NCBI GenBank assembly: GCA_013329455.1
Contig: DUKF01000221.1
Location: 1-7,733 of the forward strand
From: Methanotrichaceae archaeon
GTDB taxonomy: Archaea; Halobacteriota; Methanosarcinia; Methanotrichales; Methanotrichaceae
Length of the DNA: 7,733 nt
Direction of reading: 5' to 3'
The position numbers were made by a program, and so were the translations under genes. Numbering within the stretch: the first letter of the stretch is position 1; the number at the start of each line of letters is the position of its first letter. Under the pieces are notes generated by a model that searched no databases, had not been told where the DNA came from, and saw nothing but the letters and a program-made list of their open reading frames with translations. Positions 1 through 6,090 of the stretch are shown here, in pieces.

Positions 1-371
1 GGGTTGCACTCGGGGATCATCAGGGGAACGTCCGCGTCGAAACGGTAGGCGCTGGCGTTGCTGGCCACGGCAAACCCGGCCTTTGCGAAGTTGGCTTCGA
101 CCTTCTTCGCCTCGCCGGTGGGAAGGGCAGAGAAGACGACGTCTGCTTCGACTTCCTTAGGATCAACGTTAACAACTCCCATCTCTCCGACCTCTGGCGG
201 TAGCTCGTGCTCCAGCCGCCACCGTGCCGCTTCGCGGTACTTCTTGCCCGCGCTCCTCTCAGAGGCCGCAAGGCTTGTCAGCTCAAACCAGGGGTGGTTC
301 CAAAGCTGTTCGATGAAACGCTGCCCTACTGCACCTGTAGCTCCAAGAACGCCTGCTCTAATTTTGGCCAT
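1..371 (-). CDS. asd: Aspartate-semialdehyde dehydrogenase, N-terminal part (cut by window edge)
   Basis: This enzyme reduces aspartyl-4-phosphate to aspartate-semialdehyde with NADPH, the branch point for lysine, threonine and methionine synthesis in the cytoplasm. Reading from ATG at 371, 123 codons are visible. The N-terminus [19 protein letters not shown] carries the GxTGxVG dinucleotide-binding loop. It is followed by [12 protein letters not shown] (residues 34-45), [13 protein letters not shown] (78-90), SNASAYRF (104-111) and VPLMIPECN (115-123). This block order matches archaeal enzymes such as that of Methanocaldococcus. The catalytic cysteine of the family lies beyond the window edge; Cys122 in PECN is not that residue. 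The start is fixed by an AAGGTGAT site 5 nt upstream. The gene reads out of the window, so its downstream partners are unknown. The family call is firm; whether the gene is intact beyond residue 123 cannot be seen. Confidence 0.95.
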   Translation of the reverse strand, partial: MAKIRAGVLGATGAVGQRFIEQLWNHPWFELTSLAASERSAGKKYREAARWRLEHELPPEVGEMGVVNVDPKEVEADVVFSALPTGEAKKVEANFAKAGFAVASNASAYRFDADVPLMIPECN

Positions 372-376
372 TCAGA

Positions 377-422
377 ATCACCTTGAACGTAGCGTTTTTT
401 TGGTGTGGACTTGATATATATG
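377..422 (-). promoter_or_regulatory. asd promoter and Shine-Dalgarno site
   Basis: On the minus strand CATATATATC (413-422) is a good archaeal TATA box. A start of transcription about 25 nt downstream, near 390, would leave a leader of about 20 nt. That leader contains AAGGTGAT (377-384), complementary to the 3' end of archaeal 16S rRNA and 5 nt before the asd ATG. The assignment rests on position and sequence only. Confidence 0.7.
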
Positions 423-627
423 CCTTCTCTGAAAAAGGGTTTGAATCCGGCTCGTTTCCAGAGTTTGGGCCAATATCACCGGAAAACGAGATCTATCTCC
501 CTCTTCGCCCCCCCACCATTCGCGACCCCTCGAGCGAGGAATTCGTCGGCATTCGGTCAAAGATGCGGGAGAAGGACTGGGATGCAACGCGGGTGCAGAA
601 CATTTGAATGTTATATTCCAGCCAGCA

Positions 628-828
628 TCAGCATGAGGTGACTGGAGAATAATCGGAAGGAAGTTTGAAATTGACGCTCATCGCCTCGTGCGCCCTCAGG
701 GCTTGCCCTGCCCCTGGAGCCCTGCCGGTTGCGATGTATCTTTTCAGATCGCTCCAGGCGATATCAACATCCCTGGGCAGCTTGATGCATTTTGGCACTT
801 GGTGATGCCCTTTGTTCATGGCCGCCAT
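628..828 (-). CDS. Hypothetical protein, 66 aa
   Basis: I do not recognise this protein. The frame is open without interruption upstream to 1182, but I place the start at ATG 828. There GGAGG (833-837 on the minus strand) sits 4 nt ahead of it, the same geometry as at the upstream gene start. A second in-frame ATG lies at 819. The product is basic and soluble, with the segments CIKLPRDVDIAWSDLKRY and MSVNFKLPSDYSPVTSC and a Gly/Ala-rich middle (TGRAPGAGQA). It has two cysteines and no signal peptide or membrane segment. If the upstream gene is restored by a 1-nt correction, its TGA (816-818) overlaps this start, a layout typical of translational coupling. Alternatively, this is the C-terminal part of a single 184-residue protein read straight through from 1182. 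Which reading is right cannot be settled from this sequence alone. Confidence 0.45.
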   Translation of the reverse strand: MAAMNKGHHQVPKCIKLPRDVDIAWSDLKRYIATGRAPGAGQALRAHEAMSVNFKLPSDYSPVTSC

Positions 829-1182
829 ACATCCTCCGCCTGTGCTCTTTCTACAAGCACATCGAAGACGGCAAAAGGCAACCGTTTTCAGCAACACTTT
901 TCCAACATCGATCGAGTAAGGCGGCTCCGCCACCGACCGGGCGTAGACCGCAGCGGCCATGGCGAAAAAGGAGAGGTTCTCTATCGTCGCTTCCGACCAC
1001 ATCTTTGAGAGATACTTCATCACTCTCGGGTTGATCTCGATTTTGGCCTGCTCCACAAGCGCCCGGTAACCTCTTGCCGTGGGCATCAGCAGAGTCTGAT
1101 CGAACTCGAACTCCTTTTCGGTCGCCCGGCTGTCCACGAGCTTCACGAACCTGTGGCCGTACCTCTCAGCGTAATCGTACAT
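816..1182 (-). pseudogene. Hypothetical protein, 121 aa if a 1-nt frameshift is corrected
   Basis: Unrecognised family. From ATG 1182 the first 103 codons look coding: MYDYAERYGHRFVKLVDSRA, then EFEFDQTLLMPTARGYRALV, then a helical, partly hydrophobic stretch with SFFAMAAAVYARS and IDVGKVLLKTVAF. After this the frame turns into Cys/Arg/Gly-rich text (CRLRCACRKSTGGG). Dropping one base from the A4 run at 873-876 (TTTT on the coding strand) gives KTVAFAVFDVLVERAQAEDVWRP and a stop at 816-818. That continuation reads more naturally and ends exactly over the start of the next ORF. The gene has its own TATA box and a GAGGT site 4 nt before the ATG, so it was or is expressed. No known domain is visible. 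Options are a real frameshift mutation, an assembly error in the short homopolymer, or a genuine 184-residue read-through protein (628-1182). I favour the frameshift, with moderate confidence. Confidence 0.45.
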
Positions 1183-1186
1183 CGGG

Positions 1187-1227
1187 ACCTCGTCAGATGA
1201 AAGAAAAAGAAGGTGGGCATTTTATAT
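1187..1227 (-). promoter_or_regulatory. Promoter and Shine-Dalgarno site of the 1182 gene
   Basis: On the minus strand ATATAAAA (1220-1227) is an archaeal TATA box centred about 42 nt before the ATG at 1182. It predicts transcription from about 1199 and a leader of about 17 nt. GAGGT (1187-1191) lies 4 nt before the start codon. Read on the plus strand the same AT-rich stretch could also serve rightward transcription toward the hsdM remnant, but nothing confirms that. Confidence 0.6.
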
Positions 1228-1327
1228 CAGGTTTCTGAGGCGCAATGATCGGACCGATGGACGAGAGCGAAAGGATGAAGTCCCCTCAGCGAAATCTTCA
1301 TTGCGGAATGGAGAGGAGGATGCCGAA

Positions 1328-1414
1328 ACGCCGGAAAACAACAGCGAGATTGAGACGAGGTTGTGGGATGGGGCCGACGAGCTGAGGGCGAACTCGAAGA
1401 GGGACGAGGCATGA
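1328..1414 (+). pseudogene. hsdM N-terminal remnant (type I restriction-modification methyltransferase)
   Basis: The plus frame ending at TGA 1412-1414 reads PENNSEIE, then TRLWDGADELRANSK, then RDEA and stop. The phrase NNSEIE..LWDAADELRANS is the hallmark N-terminus of HsdM, the adenine methyltransferase subunit of type I restriction systems. Family members normally continue with a Leu/Lys-rich helix and SEYSxPVLGLIFLR, and run to roughly 500 residues; here the frame stops four codons after LRANSK. The expected ATG is ACG at 1328-1330. It sits 8 nt after a strong GGAGG (1315-1319), so the start codon seems to have mutated (T to C). The TGA overlaps the ATG of the next gene (ATGA, 1411-1414), as normal for an intact hsdM end. 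RDEA may therefore be the original or out-of-frame C-terminus left after a large internal deletion. The motif match is direct; the deletion is inferred. Confidence 0.72.
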
Positions 1415-2907
1415 CGACGAATCGCACAAGTGAATACCTCGTCGGCCTCGTCCATGAGCTCTGCAAGCAGCCCACCGAGACGGAATGGGTTGAGTTCAAG
1501 CAAAACAACGACAGCCCCGAGGAGATCGGCGAATATCTGTCGGCACTGGCCAACTCGGCGGCTCTGCACGGAAAGAGTTCAGCGTACCTGGTATGGGGGA
1601 TCGACGACCGCACGCACGAGGTCGTCGGCACAACCCTCGTTCCGGCCGCAAAGAAGGTCGGCAACGAAGAGCTGGAGAACTGGCTGCTTCGCTTGCTGGA
1701 GCCCAAGATCGACTTTCATTTCTATCCTGTCGAGGTTGACGGCAAGTCGGTCGTTCTGCTGGAAATCGAGCAGGCTTTCCGCCATCCTGTGCGCTTTTCG
1801 GGGCAGGAATACATCCGCATCGGCTCGTACAAGAAGAAGCTGAAGGACTTCCCGGAGAAGGAACGGGAGCTGTGGCGGATCTTCGATAAGACGCCTTTCG
1901 AGGATGGCGTCGCTGCCGAGCGCTTGCCCGCCGACGAGGTACTGCGGCTGCTGGACTACCCGGCCTACTTCGACCTGCTGGAGCTGCCCTTGCCCGCTAA
2001 CCGAGACGGCATCCTGGCGGAACTGGCGGATGACGGCCTGATCCTGTCCTGCGAAGCGGGCGGCTGGGACATCACGAACCTGGGCGCGGTGCTCTTCGCC
2101 AAACGACTGGACGACTTTCGCTCGCTCCAGCGCAAGGCGATGCGAGTGATCCAGTACCGCGGCACGGGCCGCCTGGAGACGCTAAAGGAAGAGGTCAGAG
2201 GCAAGGGCTACGCCAGCGGCTTCGAGGAACTGATCGAATTCATCAACGGTCTGCTACCCTCCAACGAGGTGATCGGGCAGGCGCTGCGCAGGACTGTGCC
2301 AATGTTTCCTGACCCTGCGGTTCGGGAACTGGTGGCCAATGCGCTGATCCATCAGGACTTCTTCGTCACCGGCGCAGGGCCGATGGTGGAGATCTTCGAC
2401 GACCGCATCGAAATCACCAACCCTGGCGAGCCGCTGGTGGATACTCAGCGCTTCGTGGATACGCCGCCGAAGTCCCGCAACGAGGTGCTGGCGTCCCTGA
2501 TGCGCCGTGTGGGCATCTGCGAGGAGCGCGGCAGCGGAATCGACAAGGTCGTGTTTCAGGTAGAGTTTTTCCAACTCCCGGCGCCACTCTTCGAGGTGCT
2601 GGAGAGGTTCACGAGGGCCGTGCTTTTCGCCCACAAGGCGCTGTCCGCCATGGACAAGAACGATCGCGTGCGAGCCTGCTATCTACACGCCTGCCTGAAA
2701 TACGTGAATCGGGATTATCTGACCAACACGTCTCTACGAGAACGGTTCGGGATCGAGGAGAAAAATATTGCAACGGCTTCACGGCTCATCAAAGAGGCTG
2801 TTGAAGCGAGTGTCATCGTTCCGTATGACCCGGAGACCTCGAAAAGGTATATGAAGTACGTTCCCTGGTGGGCAAGCGTCCGTGTGGGTGGTCCGGAGAG
2901 TGACTGA
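1411..2907 (+). CDS. AlbA_2 (Schlafen-like) / GHKL ATP-binding protein, 498 aa
   Basis: This is a putative ATP-binding accessory or regulatory protein of the kind often encoded inside type I restriction-modification operons; its biochemical role is not established. An AlbA_2 domain covers about residues 17-150. Its signature is ETEWVEFKQNN (23-33), followed by LSALANSAALHGKSSAYLVWG (43-63), where one usually sees a Gly-rich strand, and GQEYIRIGSYKKKL (131-144). A GHKL ATPase-like domain follows: RELVANALIHQDF (305-317) with the N-box Glu306, Asn310 and His314, then IEITNPGEP (333-341), and EERGSGIDK (371-379) as the second glycine box. The C-terminal third ends in a winged-helix-like region (about 440-485). 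The start at 1411 overlaps the hsdM stop by ATGA with GAGG just before it; an in-frame ATG at 1363 would lie inside the hsdM remnant. Relatives commonly end near YVPWWA, so the last ten residues, SVRVGGPESD, may be an extension after a lost stop. Leu is mostly CTG and Arg mostly CGN, unlike the neighbours, which suggests transfer. Confidence 0.88.
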   Translation: MTTNRTSEYLVGLVHELCKQPTETEWVEFKQNNDSPEEIGEYLSALANSAALHGKSSAYLVWGIDDRTHEVVGTTLVPAAKKVGNEELENWLLRLLEPKIDFHFYPVEVDGKSVVLLEIEQAFRHPVRFSGQEYIRIGSYKKKLKDFPEKERELWRIFDKTPFEDGVAAERLPADEVLRLLDYPAYFDLLELPLPANRDGILAELADDGLILSCEAGGWDITNLGAVLFAKRLDDFRSLQRKAMRVIQYRGTGRLETLKEEVRGKGYASGFEELIEFINGLLPSNEVIGQALRRTVPMFPDPAVRELVANALIHQDFFVTGAGPMVEIFDDRIEITNPGEPLVDTQRFVDTPPKSRNEVLASLMRRVGICEERGSGIDKVVFQVEFFQLPAPLFEVLERFTRAVLFAHKALSAMDKNDRVRACYLHACLKYVNRDYLTNTSLRERFGIEEKNIATASRLIKEAVEASVIVPYDPETSKRYMKYVPWWASVRVGGPESD

Positions 2908-2917
2908 GGGGCGGGTC

Positions 2918-2939
2918 CCATTTGACGGCCATTTGATCG
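2918..2939. repeat. Tandem pair of an 11-bp unit, copy A
   Basis: Two abutting 11-mers, CCATTTGACGG (2918-2928) and CCATTTGATCG (2929-2939), begin 11 nt after the stop of the AlbA_2 gene. A second tandem pair lies 104 nt downstream. The four units share the consensus CCATTTGATGG. Their function is unknown; they lie in the gap between the surviving gene and the hsdR remnant. Confidence 0.6.
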
Positions 2940-3021
2940 AAGCAGGTCTGTAATAGCTGTGAGCGTGCTTCTATGTGCTTGCTTTTCAGCATGCTACGGC
3001 CACAGAGTTCGCCCAGGGCGC

Positions 3022-3043
3022 TCATTTGATGGCTATTTGATGG
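3022..3043. repeat. Tandem pair of an 11-bp unit, copy B
   Basis: TCATTTGATGG (3022-3032) and CTATTTGATGG (3033-3043) repeat the unit seen at 2918-2939. Both pairs read as FDGHL or FDGYL in plus-strand frames (GRVPFDGHLIEA and GRSFDGYLMALA), so they could be relics of a duplicated coding segment. They could equally be non-coding direct repeats left by a deletion or insertion. Confidence 0.55.
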
Positions 3044-3077
3044 CACTGGCTGCACCGTCGTTTCAAAGGCCTTCAGA

Positions 3078-3201
3078 ATGAATATCAACACTTGCGAGAA
3101 GGGCCTCGAACGGCTGATCTGCACGGCAGTGACTGGGTACTCCCTGTTGTGATCCAACGCCAGCACAGCCGGGGACGATGCTCGAAACGATCGCCCCTTA
3201 G
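3078..3201 (+). pseudogene. hsdR N-terminal remnant (type I restriction endonuclease), frameshifted
   Basis: From ATG 3078 the plus strand reads MNINTCEKGLERLICTAVTG, then YSLL and a stop at 3150-3152. This closely resembles the N-terminus of one class of type I restriction R subunits (NTSEKGLERLICTALTG). In the next frame, from 3139, it continues as TPCCDPTPAQPGTMLETIAP to a stop at 3199-3201. This matches the family's next segment (TPCDP.., then a Pro-rich linker). One extra base near 3138 accounts for the switch. Intact subunits run to roughly 1000 residues and go on to a GVGW..GDP.DYDRE-type block; I find nothing of that kind after 3201. The gene is thus a stub of about 40 residues with a frameshift and a stop. 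It lies in the same orientation as, and 170 nt after, the AlbA_2 gene, as expected for a hsdM-accessory-hsdR operon. Recognition is from memory of the family, not a search. Confidence 0.65.
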
Positions 3202-3382
3202 GCGGCAACGTCTGGCTCTGCTGAGTGTTTCTTCAATTTCTGCTAACTAAGGAACGAAAAGACGCGGATTGGGAAATTCGAGATGGGGTCGAAGCCGGAT
3301 GGATGGGGCGGAAGAGTCCGAGCCGCCCTAGTGGTTCGGCGACCGGGCTACTAATTTTTCTGAAAATTTACACCACACATTA
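3202..3382. other. Spacer without a recognisable gene
   Basis: I see no coding sequence here. An imperfect hairpin CCGAGCC/GGTTCGG (3316-3322 with 3331-3337, one G-T pair) is present, followed by AT-rich DNA leading into the acyl-CoA synthetase promoter. It probably marks the right edge of the restriction-modification debris. Confidence 0.5.
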
Positions 3383-3424
3383 TTTATAAATCTCCTCTGT
3401 TGACGCGCCGGGATAAGATTATAT
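3383..3424 (+). promoter_or_regulatory. Promoter region of the acyl-CoA synthetase gene (two TATA-like boxes)
   Basis: TTTATAAA (3383-3390) and ATTATAT (3418-3424) both fit archaeal TATA boxes. The distal box would start transcription near 3412 and give a leader of about 38 nt. The proximal one would start it near 3446, essentially leaderless. No Shine-Dalgarno site precedes the ATG at 3451, which favours the proximal box. Confidence 0.5.
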
Positions 3425-3450
3425 GCGAATAACGATCTCACGCCTTTCTC

Positions 3451-5160
3451 ATGCCGGGCAGAATATCCAACAGCTACGCCTTCATGGGATCTAAAAAGCC
3501 CCTCATTGGAAAGACGATTCCAGATATGTTCGATGAGATCGCGGAAAAGTACCCTGACAACGACGCCATCGTCTCAATTCACCAGGGACTACGATACACC
3601 TACCGAGAGCTGCAAGAAGAGGTCAACCGCGCAGCAAAGGGATTTCTGGGCCTGGGGCTGAAGAAGGGCGACCGTCTGGCGGTTTGGGCGACGAACATCG
3701 CTGAGTGGATCATCTGCCAGTTCGCCACGGCCAAGGTCGGCATCATCATTGTGAACATTAACCCGGCCTACAGGACCCACGAGCTGGAGCACGCCCTCAA
3801 GCAGTCCGAGACCATGGCGCTTTTTCTGATTGACAGGTTCAAGACCTCCAACTACGTCGATATATTCTACCAAGTCGCCCCGGAGGCGATAGAGAGCAAG
3901 CCCGGCAAGATATCCTGCGAAAGCTTACCATACCTCAAGACGGCAGTTCTGATCAGGGGCGACAAGCAGCCTGGCATGTACACCTGGGAAGAGGTCTTGA
4001 AGATGGGCGAAGAGATCCACGACGACGTCTTGCGGGAGCACCAGGAGGATCTTGACTTCGACGACCCCATCAACATCCAGTACACCTCTGGGACCACCGG
4101 CTTTCCCAAGGGCGTTGTCCTCACCCACCACAACATCCTCAACAACGGCTACTTCATCGGCGAGTGCATGAAGTTCACCGACCAGGACCGGCTCTGCATC
4201 CCCGTCCCATTCTACCACTGCTTCGGCATGATCCTCTCCAACATGGCCTGCATGACCCACGGCGCGACGATGGTCCTCCCGGCCGAGTACTTCGACCCCG
4301 TATCCACCCTTTCGGCCGTCGAAAAGGAGCGATGCACAGCGCTCCACGGCGTTCCCACCATGTTCATCGCAGAGCTTGAGCACCCCGATTTCGAGAAGTT
4401 CGACCTCTCAAGCCTTCGGACCGGCATCATGGCGGGCTCCCCCTGCCCGACGGAGTACATGAGGAAGGTTTGCACCCTCATGAACATGAAAGAGGTTGTC
4501 ATAACCTATGGCCAGACTGAGGCCTCCCCCGGCATCACCATGTCTTCGACCGACGACTCCCTGGAACGGAGGGTCTCGACCGTTGGAAAGCCCATGCCCC
4601 ACACAGAGGTCAAGATCGTGGACCCAAAGACCGGCAAGATCTCACCCCAGGGTGAGACCGGGGAGATATGCGCCCGGGGCTACCCCATCATGAGGTGCTA
4701 CTACAACAATCCCGAGGCCACCAACAAGGCCATCGACAAGGAGGGGTGGCTTCATACCGGGGACCTGGGCATCCTGGACGATGAGGACTACTGCAAGATA
4801 ACAGGCCGGCTCAAGGACATGGTAATCAGAGGCGGCGAGAACATATACCCGAGGGAGATCGAGGAGTTCCTCTACACCCATCCGGAAGTAAGCGAAGTCC
4901 AAGTGATCGGCGTTCCAGATGCCAGGTTCGGCGAGGAGCTGATGGCCTGGATAAAGCTGAAGGAGAACCAGACCCTCACCGCCGATGACGTCAAGCTCTT
5001 CTGCGAGGGCAAAATCGCCCACTTCAAGATACCAAAATACATCAAGTTCGTCGATGACTTCCCCATGACCGTCACCGGCAAGATCCAGAAGTACAAGATG
5101 AGGGAGCAGTCCATAAAAGAGCTGGGCCTCGGCGAGGTGGCGAAGGTGGATACGGCCTGA
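3451..5160 (+). CDS. AMP-forming acyl-CoA synthetase (fatty-acid/medium-chain CoA ligase type), 569 aa
   Basis: The enzyme activates a carboxylic acid with ATP to an acyl-adenylate and then transfers it to CoA; it acts in the cytoplasm. All core motifs of the ANL superfamily are present. They are the P-loop YTSGTTGFPKG (211-221), the substrate-pocket region VPFYHCFGM (252-260), YGQTEASP (353-360), GWLHTGDLG (432-440) with Asp438, GRLKDMVIRGGENIYPREIEE (452-472) and the C-terminal TVTGKIQK (540-547) with catalytic Lys544. NINPAYRTHELEHAL (102-116) and DRFKTSNYVDIF (128-139) are typical of the ACSF2/medium-chain group. At 569 residues it is shorter than acetyl-CoA synthetase (about 650), and it lacks that enzyme's N-terminal extension, so acetate is an unlikely main substrate. 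The start is ATG 3451 without a ribosome binding site, probably leaderless. Leu is often CTC and Arg often AGG. It is a single gene, convergent with the QueG-like gene. The true acyl substrate is unknown. Confidence 0.92.
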   Translation: MPGRISNSYAFMGSKKPLIGKTIPDMFDEIAEKYPDNDAIVSIHQGLRYTYRELQEEVNRAAKGFLGLGLKKGDRLAVWATNIAEWIICQFATAKVGIIIVNINPAYRTHELEHALKQSETMALFLIDRFKTSNYVDIFYQVAPEAIESKPGKISCESLPYLKTAVLIRGDKQPGMYTWEEVLKMGEEIHDDVLREHQEDLDFDDPINIQYTSGTTGFPKGVVLTHHNILNNGYFIGECMKFTDQDRLCIPVPFYHCFGMILSNMACMTHGATMVLPAEYFDPVSTLSAVEKERCTALHGVPTMFIAELEHPDFEKFDLSSLRTGIMAGSPCPTEYMRKVCTLMNMKEVVITYGQTEASPGITMSSTDDSLERRVSTVGKPMPHTEVKIVDPKTGKISPQGETGEICARGYPIMRCYYNNPEATNKAIDKEGWLHTGDLGILDDEDYCKITGRLKDMVIRGGENIYPREIEEFLYTHPEVSEVQVIGVPDARFGEELMAWIKLKENQTLTADDVKLFCEGKIAHFKIPKYIKFVDDFPMTVTGKIQKYKMREQSIKELGLGEVAKVDTA

Positions 5161-5177
5161 AGCCACGAACCGCAGTC

Positions 5178-5186
5178 TTTTTTTTT
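5178..5186 (+). terminator. Oligo-T terminator after the acyl-CoA synthetase gene
   Basis: A run of nine T begins 17 nt after the stop codon at 5158-5160. Oligo-T runs without a hairpin are sufficient archaeal termination signals. It lies in the 114-nt gap between two convergent genes. Confidence 0.6.
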
Positions 5187-5209
5187 CAATTTCAGAAAGT
5201 TTCGAGCAG

Positions 5210-5254
5210 GCCAACGCCAACGCCAGCGAGGCGAAGGAAGGCGGGGGCGTTGGC
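5210..5254. terminator. Stem-loop between convergent genes
   Basis: GCCAACGCC (5210-5218) pairs perfectly with GGCGTTGGC (5246-5254) around a 27-nt loop. The stem begins 20 nt after the stop of the minus-strand gene. On that strand it is followed by A/T-rich sequence including A9, but no strong T run. It may terminate leftward transcription or protect the 3' end; its role is inferred from position only. Confidence 0.4.
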
Positions 5255-5274
5255 ACGAGCGAAGGATTGCCCGC

Positions 5275-6078
5275 TCACTTTCCGCCGTAGCTTCGGACGT
5301 GCTCCCAGGCTCGGTGGAGCTCGGGTGCCCGCTCGCTTTTTGCGTAGATCGAGACATCTTCCCGGCCATAGAGCTCTCGATCCGCCCCGACCGGGCAGAC
5401 CTTGATGCAGATCCCGCAGGGGGAGATTCCCCGCCGGTTCAGCTCTGCGCTGTAAATGGAGCAGGCCGATTTGTCGGTCAGGCCCTTTGGGTAGTCCCTC
5501 TCGTCGATGGCCCGGGCAGGGCACATCCGAACGCAGCGCATGCATCGAACGCAGAGGTCGTCGGTCAGGAGGGGGTCGGGGGGAAGTTCGGCTGCTGTGA
5601 AGACGGAGCCGAAGCGGACCCTGGGGCCGTATTCGGGCGTTAAAAGCACGTTGTTCACGCCGAAGGATCCAAGCCCGGCAAGATAGCCTGCGTGCCTGTG
5701 GCTGAAGAATGCAATCGGGTTTTTAAGGAGTGTCTCGATGCTTGCGTATCCGTCCCTGGGCACGAAGACTGATGGGTAACCCCTCTCGGAGAGGAAGTTT
5801 GACAGTCGGTAGGTGTACTGGTCCAAAAGGGTGTTCACGGTCCTGTAAAGCTCCCTGTAGTAAATCGAGGGAGAGGTCTCAAGCACCGGAAGAGAGATCG
5901 GAAGGCCTATTACGACCACTGACTTCGCCTCGGGGTAAATCGACTGGGGGAAGAACTCCTCGGGCATCCAGGGCTCGAAGGGCGGCGTCGCCCATCGCTC
6001 GACACTGGCGACCCCCACCATCGGTATATCCATCTGGCGGCACTTTTCCAGGAGGGCTCTTTTCAGATCTTCGCTCAT
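5275..6078 (-). CDS. QueG-like double 4Fe-4S protein (epoxyqueuosine reductase family), 267 aa
   Basis: This is a cytoplasmic redox protein related to epoxyqueuosine reductase and reductive-dehalogenase-type corrinoid proteins. The central HAGYLAGLGSFGVNNVLLTPEYG (129-151) matches the conserved cofactor-binding block of the family. Two 4Fe-4S clusters are predicted from CVRCMRCVRMCP (Cys176, 179, 182, 186) and SAC plus CGICIKVCP (Cys206, 221, 224, 228). Bacterial QueG is about 350-380 residues with C-terminal HEAT-like repeats; this protein ends soon after the second cluster. Most archaea make archaeosine rather than queuosine, so true QueG activity is unlikely and the substrate is open. Whether a corrinoid is bound cannot be told from sequence. 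The start ATG 6078 has no Shine-Dalgarno site; a TATA-like TTTTATC 26-32 nt upstream suggests a leaderless message. The gene is monocistronic and convergent with the acyl-CoA synthetase gene. Confidence 0.85.
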   Translation of the reverse strand: MSEDLKRALLEKCRQMDIPMVGVASVERWATPPFEPWMPEEFFPQSIYPEAKSVVVIGLPISLPVLETSPSIYYRELYRTVNTLLDQYTYRLSNFLSERGYPSVFVPRDGYASIETLLKNPIAFFSHRHAGYLAGLGSFGVNNVLLTPEYGPRVRFGSVFTAAELPPDPLLTDDLCVRCMRCVRMCPARAIDERDYPKGLTDKSACSIYSAELNRRGISPCGICIKVCPVGADRELYGREDVSIYAKSERAPELHRAWEHVRSYGGK

Positions 6079-6090
6079 CGGTGATACTAT

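Noticed and set aside
383..607. Plus-strand 74-codon ORF between asd and the 628-1182 pair, with a protein-like second half (NEIYLPLRPPTIRDPSSEE)
   Set aside because: It would start inside the asd promoter with TTG, has no ribosome binding site or TATA box of its own, and matches no family I know. It could be a relic, but the support is too thin.
2813..3208. 131-codon minus-strand ORF antisense to the end of the AlbA_2 gene and the hsdR stub
   Set aside because: It overlaps better-supported plus-strand coding sequence, starts at TTG without a ribosome binding site, and has no recognisable family. It is likely a shadow of the GC-rich coding DNA.
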